Shown here piece by piece: positions 63,408 through 64,000 of a stretch of DNA of 64,000 nucleotides. Where the stretch lies: the NCBI RefSeq assembly GCF_020509005.1, contig NC_063018.1, positions 496,001 through 560,000 on the forward strand, in the 5' to 3' direction. Position numbers and translations under genes: made by a program. Under the pieces are notes generated by a model. That model was not told the origin of the DNA, did no database searches, and saw nothing but the letters and a program-made list of their open reading frames with translations. The number at the start of each line of letters is the position of its first letter. Positions within the stretch are counted from its first letter, which is position 1. This DNA comes from Fulvia fulva (taxonomy: Eukaryota; Ascomycota; Dothideomycetes; Mycosphaerellales; Mycosphaerellaceae).

Positions 63408-64000
63408 GATGAATATGGAACAAGAGGATAGGGTCCGTGAAGGGATGACAGTAGTGATGCTGAAATGGAATATGACCCAGCAAGTTCGCGTCGCTGGAAG
63501 TCTTTGTAATCCAGCAAGTTCAAAGCACTGCTTCAAGCGCTCTCTATAGCATCAAGCTGCGCCGCAAGAGGTACGTGAGGTCAAACGTGGTGTTCAGCAT
63601 CGGCTGTGGCTACGGCATGTGTCTTGAGCACTTGCAAATGATCTGAGACTTGCTATCAGGGTGAAGGGTCTTAGTAAATACTGCTCCGGCAGGGACATGG
63701 CTTTGATGAATGCCCTGCAACATATGTGCTCTTAGACGGCTAAGGTGAGGGGGCCCTGCTGCTGCGGTTAGGGCTGCAGCCGGTAGTCCCGGAGTGAATG
63801 AGTTTCCGGGCTCCATGGAGGATATGCCAAGTCATAGGCTGTGCAGCAACAATCGCCGGGCATTGTGATCTCGTCGGGCGAGGACAGTGGCCGAGCAGTG
63901 GCCTCTCATCAATGAATAGTTGAACATGTCGTCTTTGAGTGAGGACATCAAGCAGTCTTTTGTGGGGCCTTCAGCGCCAAACCACGATATCCGTTATGGG
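63408..64000. other. Right end of window, no gene seen
   Basis: Upstream region of the monooxygenase pseudogene and onward. Short frames (for example 63,610-63,816 minus) have no recognisable content. Confidence 0.4.

Noticed and set aside
1..64000. tRNA genes, rRNA genes and CRISPR arrays
   Set aside because: I looked for B-box-like sequence and regular spacer arrays by eye and saw none; the organism is eukaryotic, so CRISPR is not expected. A tRNA scan could still find one I missed.

Overview
This window is nuclear DNA from a filamentous ascomycete, most likely a Dothideomycete of the Mycosphaerellaceae type. The evidence is short 45-150 nt GT-AG introns with CTRAY branch sites, fungal-specific families (HET, PL7-like lyase, AIM21-like, TVP18, expanded BTB and F-box proteins), and a block of transposons destroyed by repeat-induced point mutation (RIP). 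The genus is an inference; the sequence alone does not fix it. Exon models below come from reading splice sites by eye and keeping the protein frame continuous.

Region 1, about 1-14,600, is a transposon graveyard. CpA and TpG are almost absent and TpA is very frequent while CpG is kept, so canonical RIP has run close to saturation. Still readable through the TAG/TAA codons are a Ty3/gypsy polyprotein (1-4,560, plus strand), a Tad/I-type LINE (about 5,190-8,700, minus strand), the integrase end and chromodomain of a second gypsy element (8,770-10,234) with a probable LTR, and an unidentified RIPed coding block (13,412-14,596). Between them lies a much less mutated 5'-truncated LINE (10,734-13,411, minus) bounded by an inverted pair of (GATA)n-ended repeats. 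The RIP signature stops sharply near 14,597.

Region 2, 15,070-31,520, is gene dense: secreted subtilase, an acidic coiled-coil nuclear-type protein, a small unknown protein, phosphoacetylglucosamine mutase (chitin and glycan precursor supply), mitoribosomal mL40, a small unknown protein, two BTB-family genes (one lacking BTB, one frameshifted), succinyl-CoA ligase beta, a DUF3245-like nuclear protein and a 3-ketoacyl-CoA thiolase.

Region 3, 32,284-40,734, looks accessory: a broken HET-domain gene, small secreted cysteine-rich proteins including a tandem pair with one degenerate copy, oligoribonuclease, an HSL-type esterase, the intact BTB paralogue, a secreted PL7-like polysaccharide lyase and an F-box-like protein.

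Region 4, 40,989-58,847, is mostly housekeeping: CDK11-type kinase, a DHA1 MFS transporter, an F-box protein, an AIM21-like actin-patch protein, a second F-box protein, Arp8 of INO80, NTF2 (with 7- and 18-nt exons) and TVP18 (with a 16-nt exon).

Region 5, 58,848-64,000, holds a 3-kb gene-free stretch with at least four short inverted-repeat (hairpin) units of one family, then a pseudogene of an FAD-dependent monooxygenase (one frameshift, two stops). Several broken genes carry stops explained by C-to-T changes, some at CpA, which may be linked to the RIP-active history of the genome.
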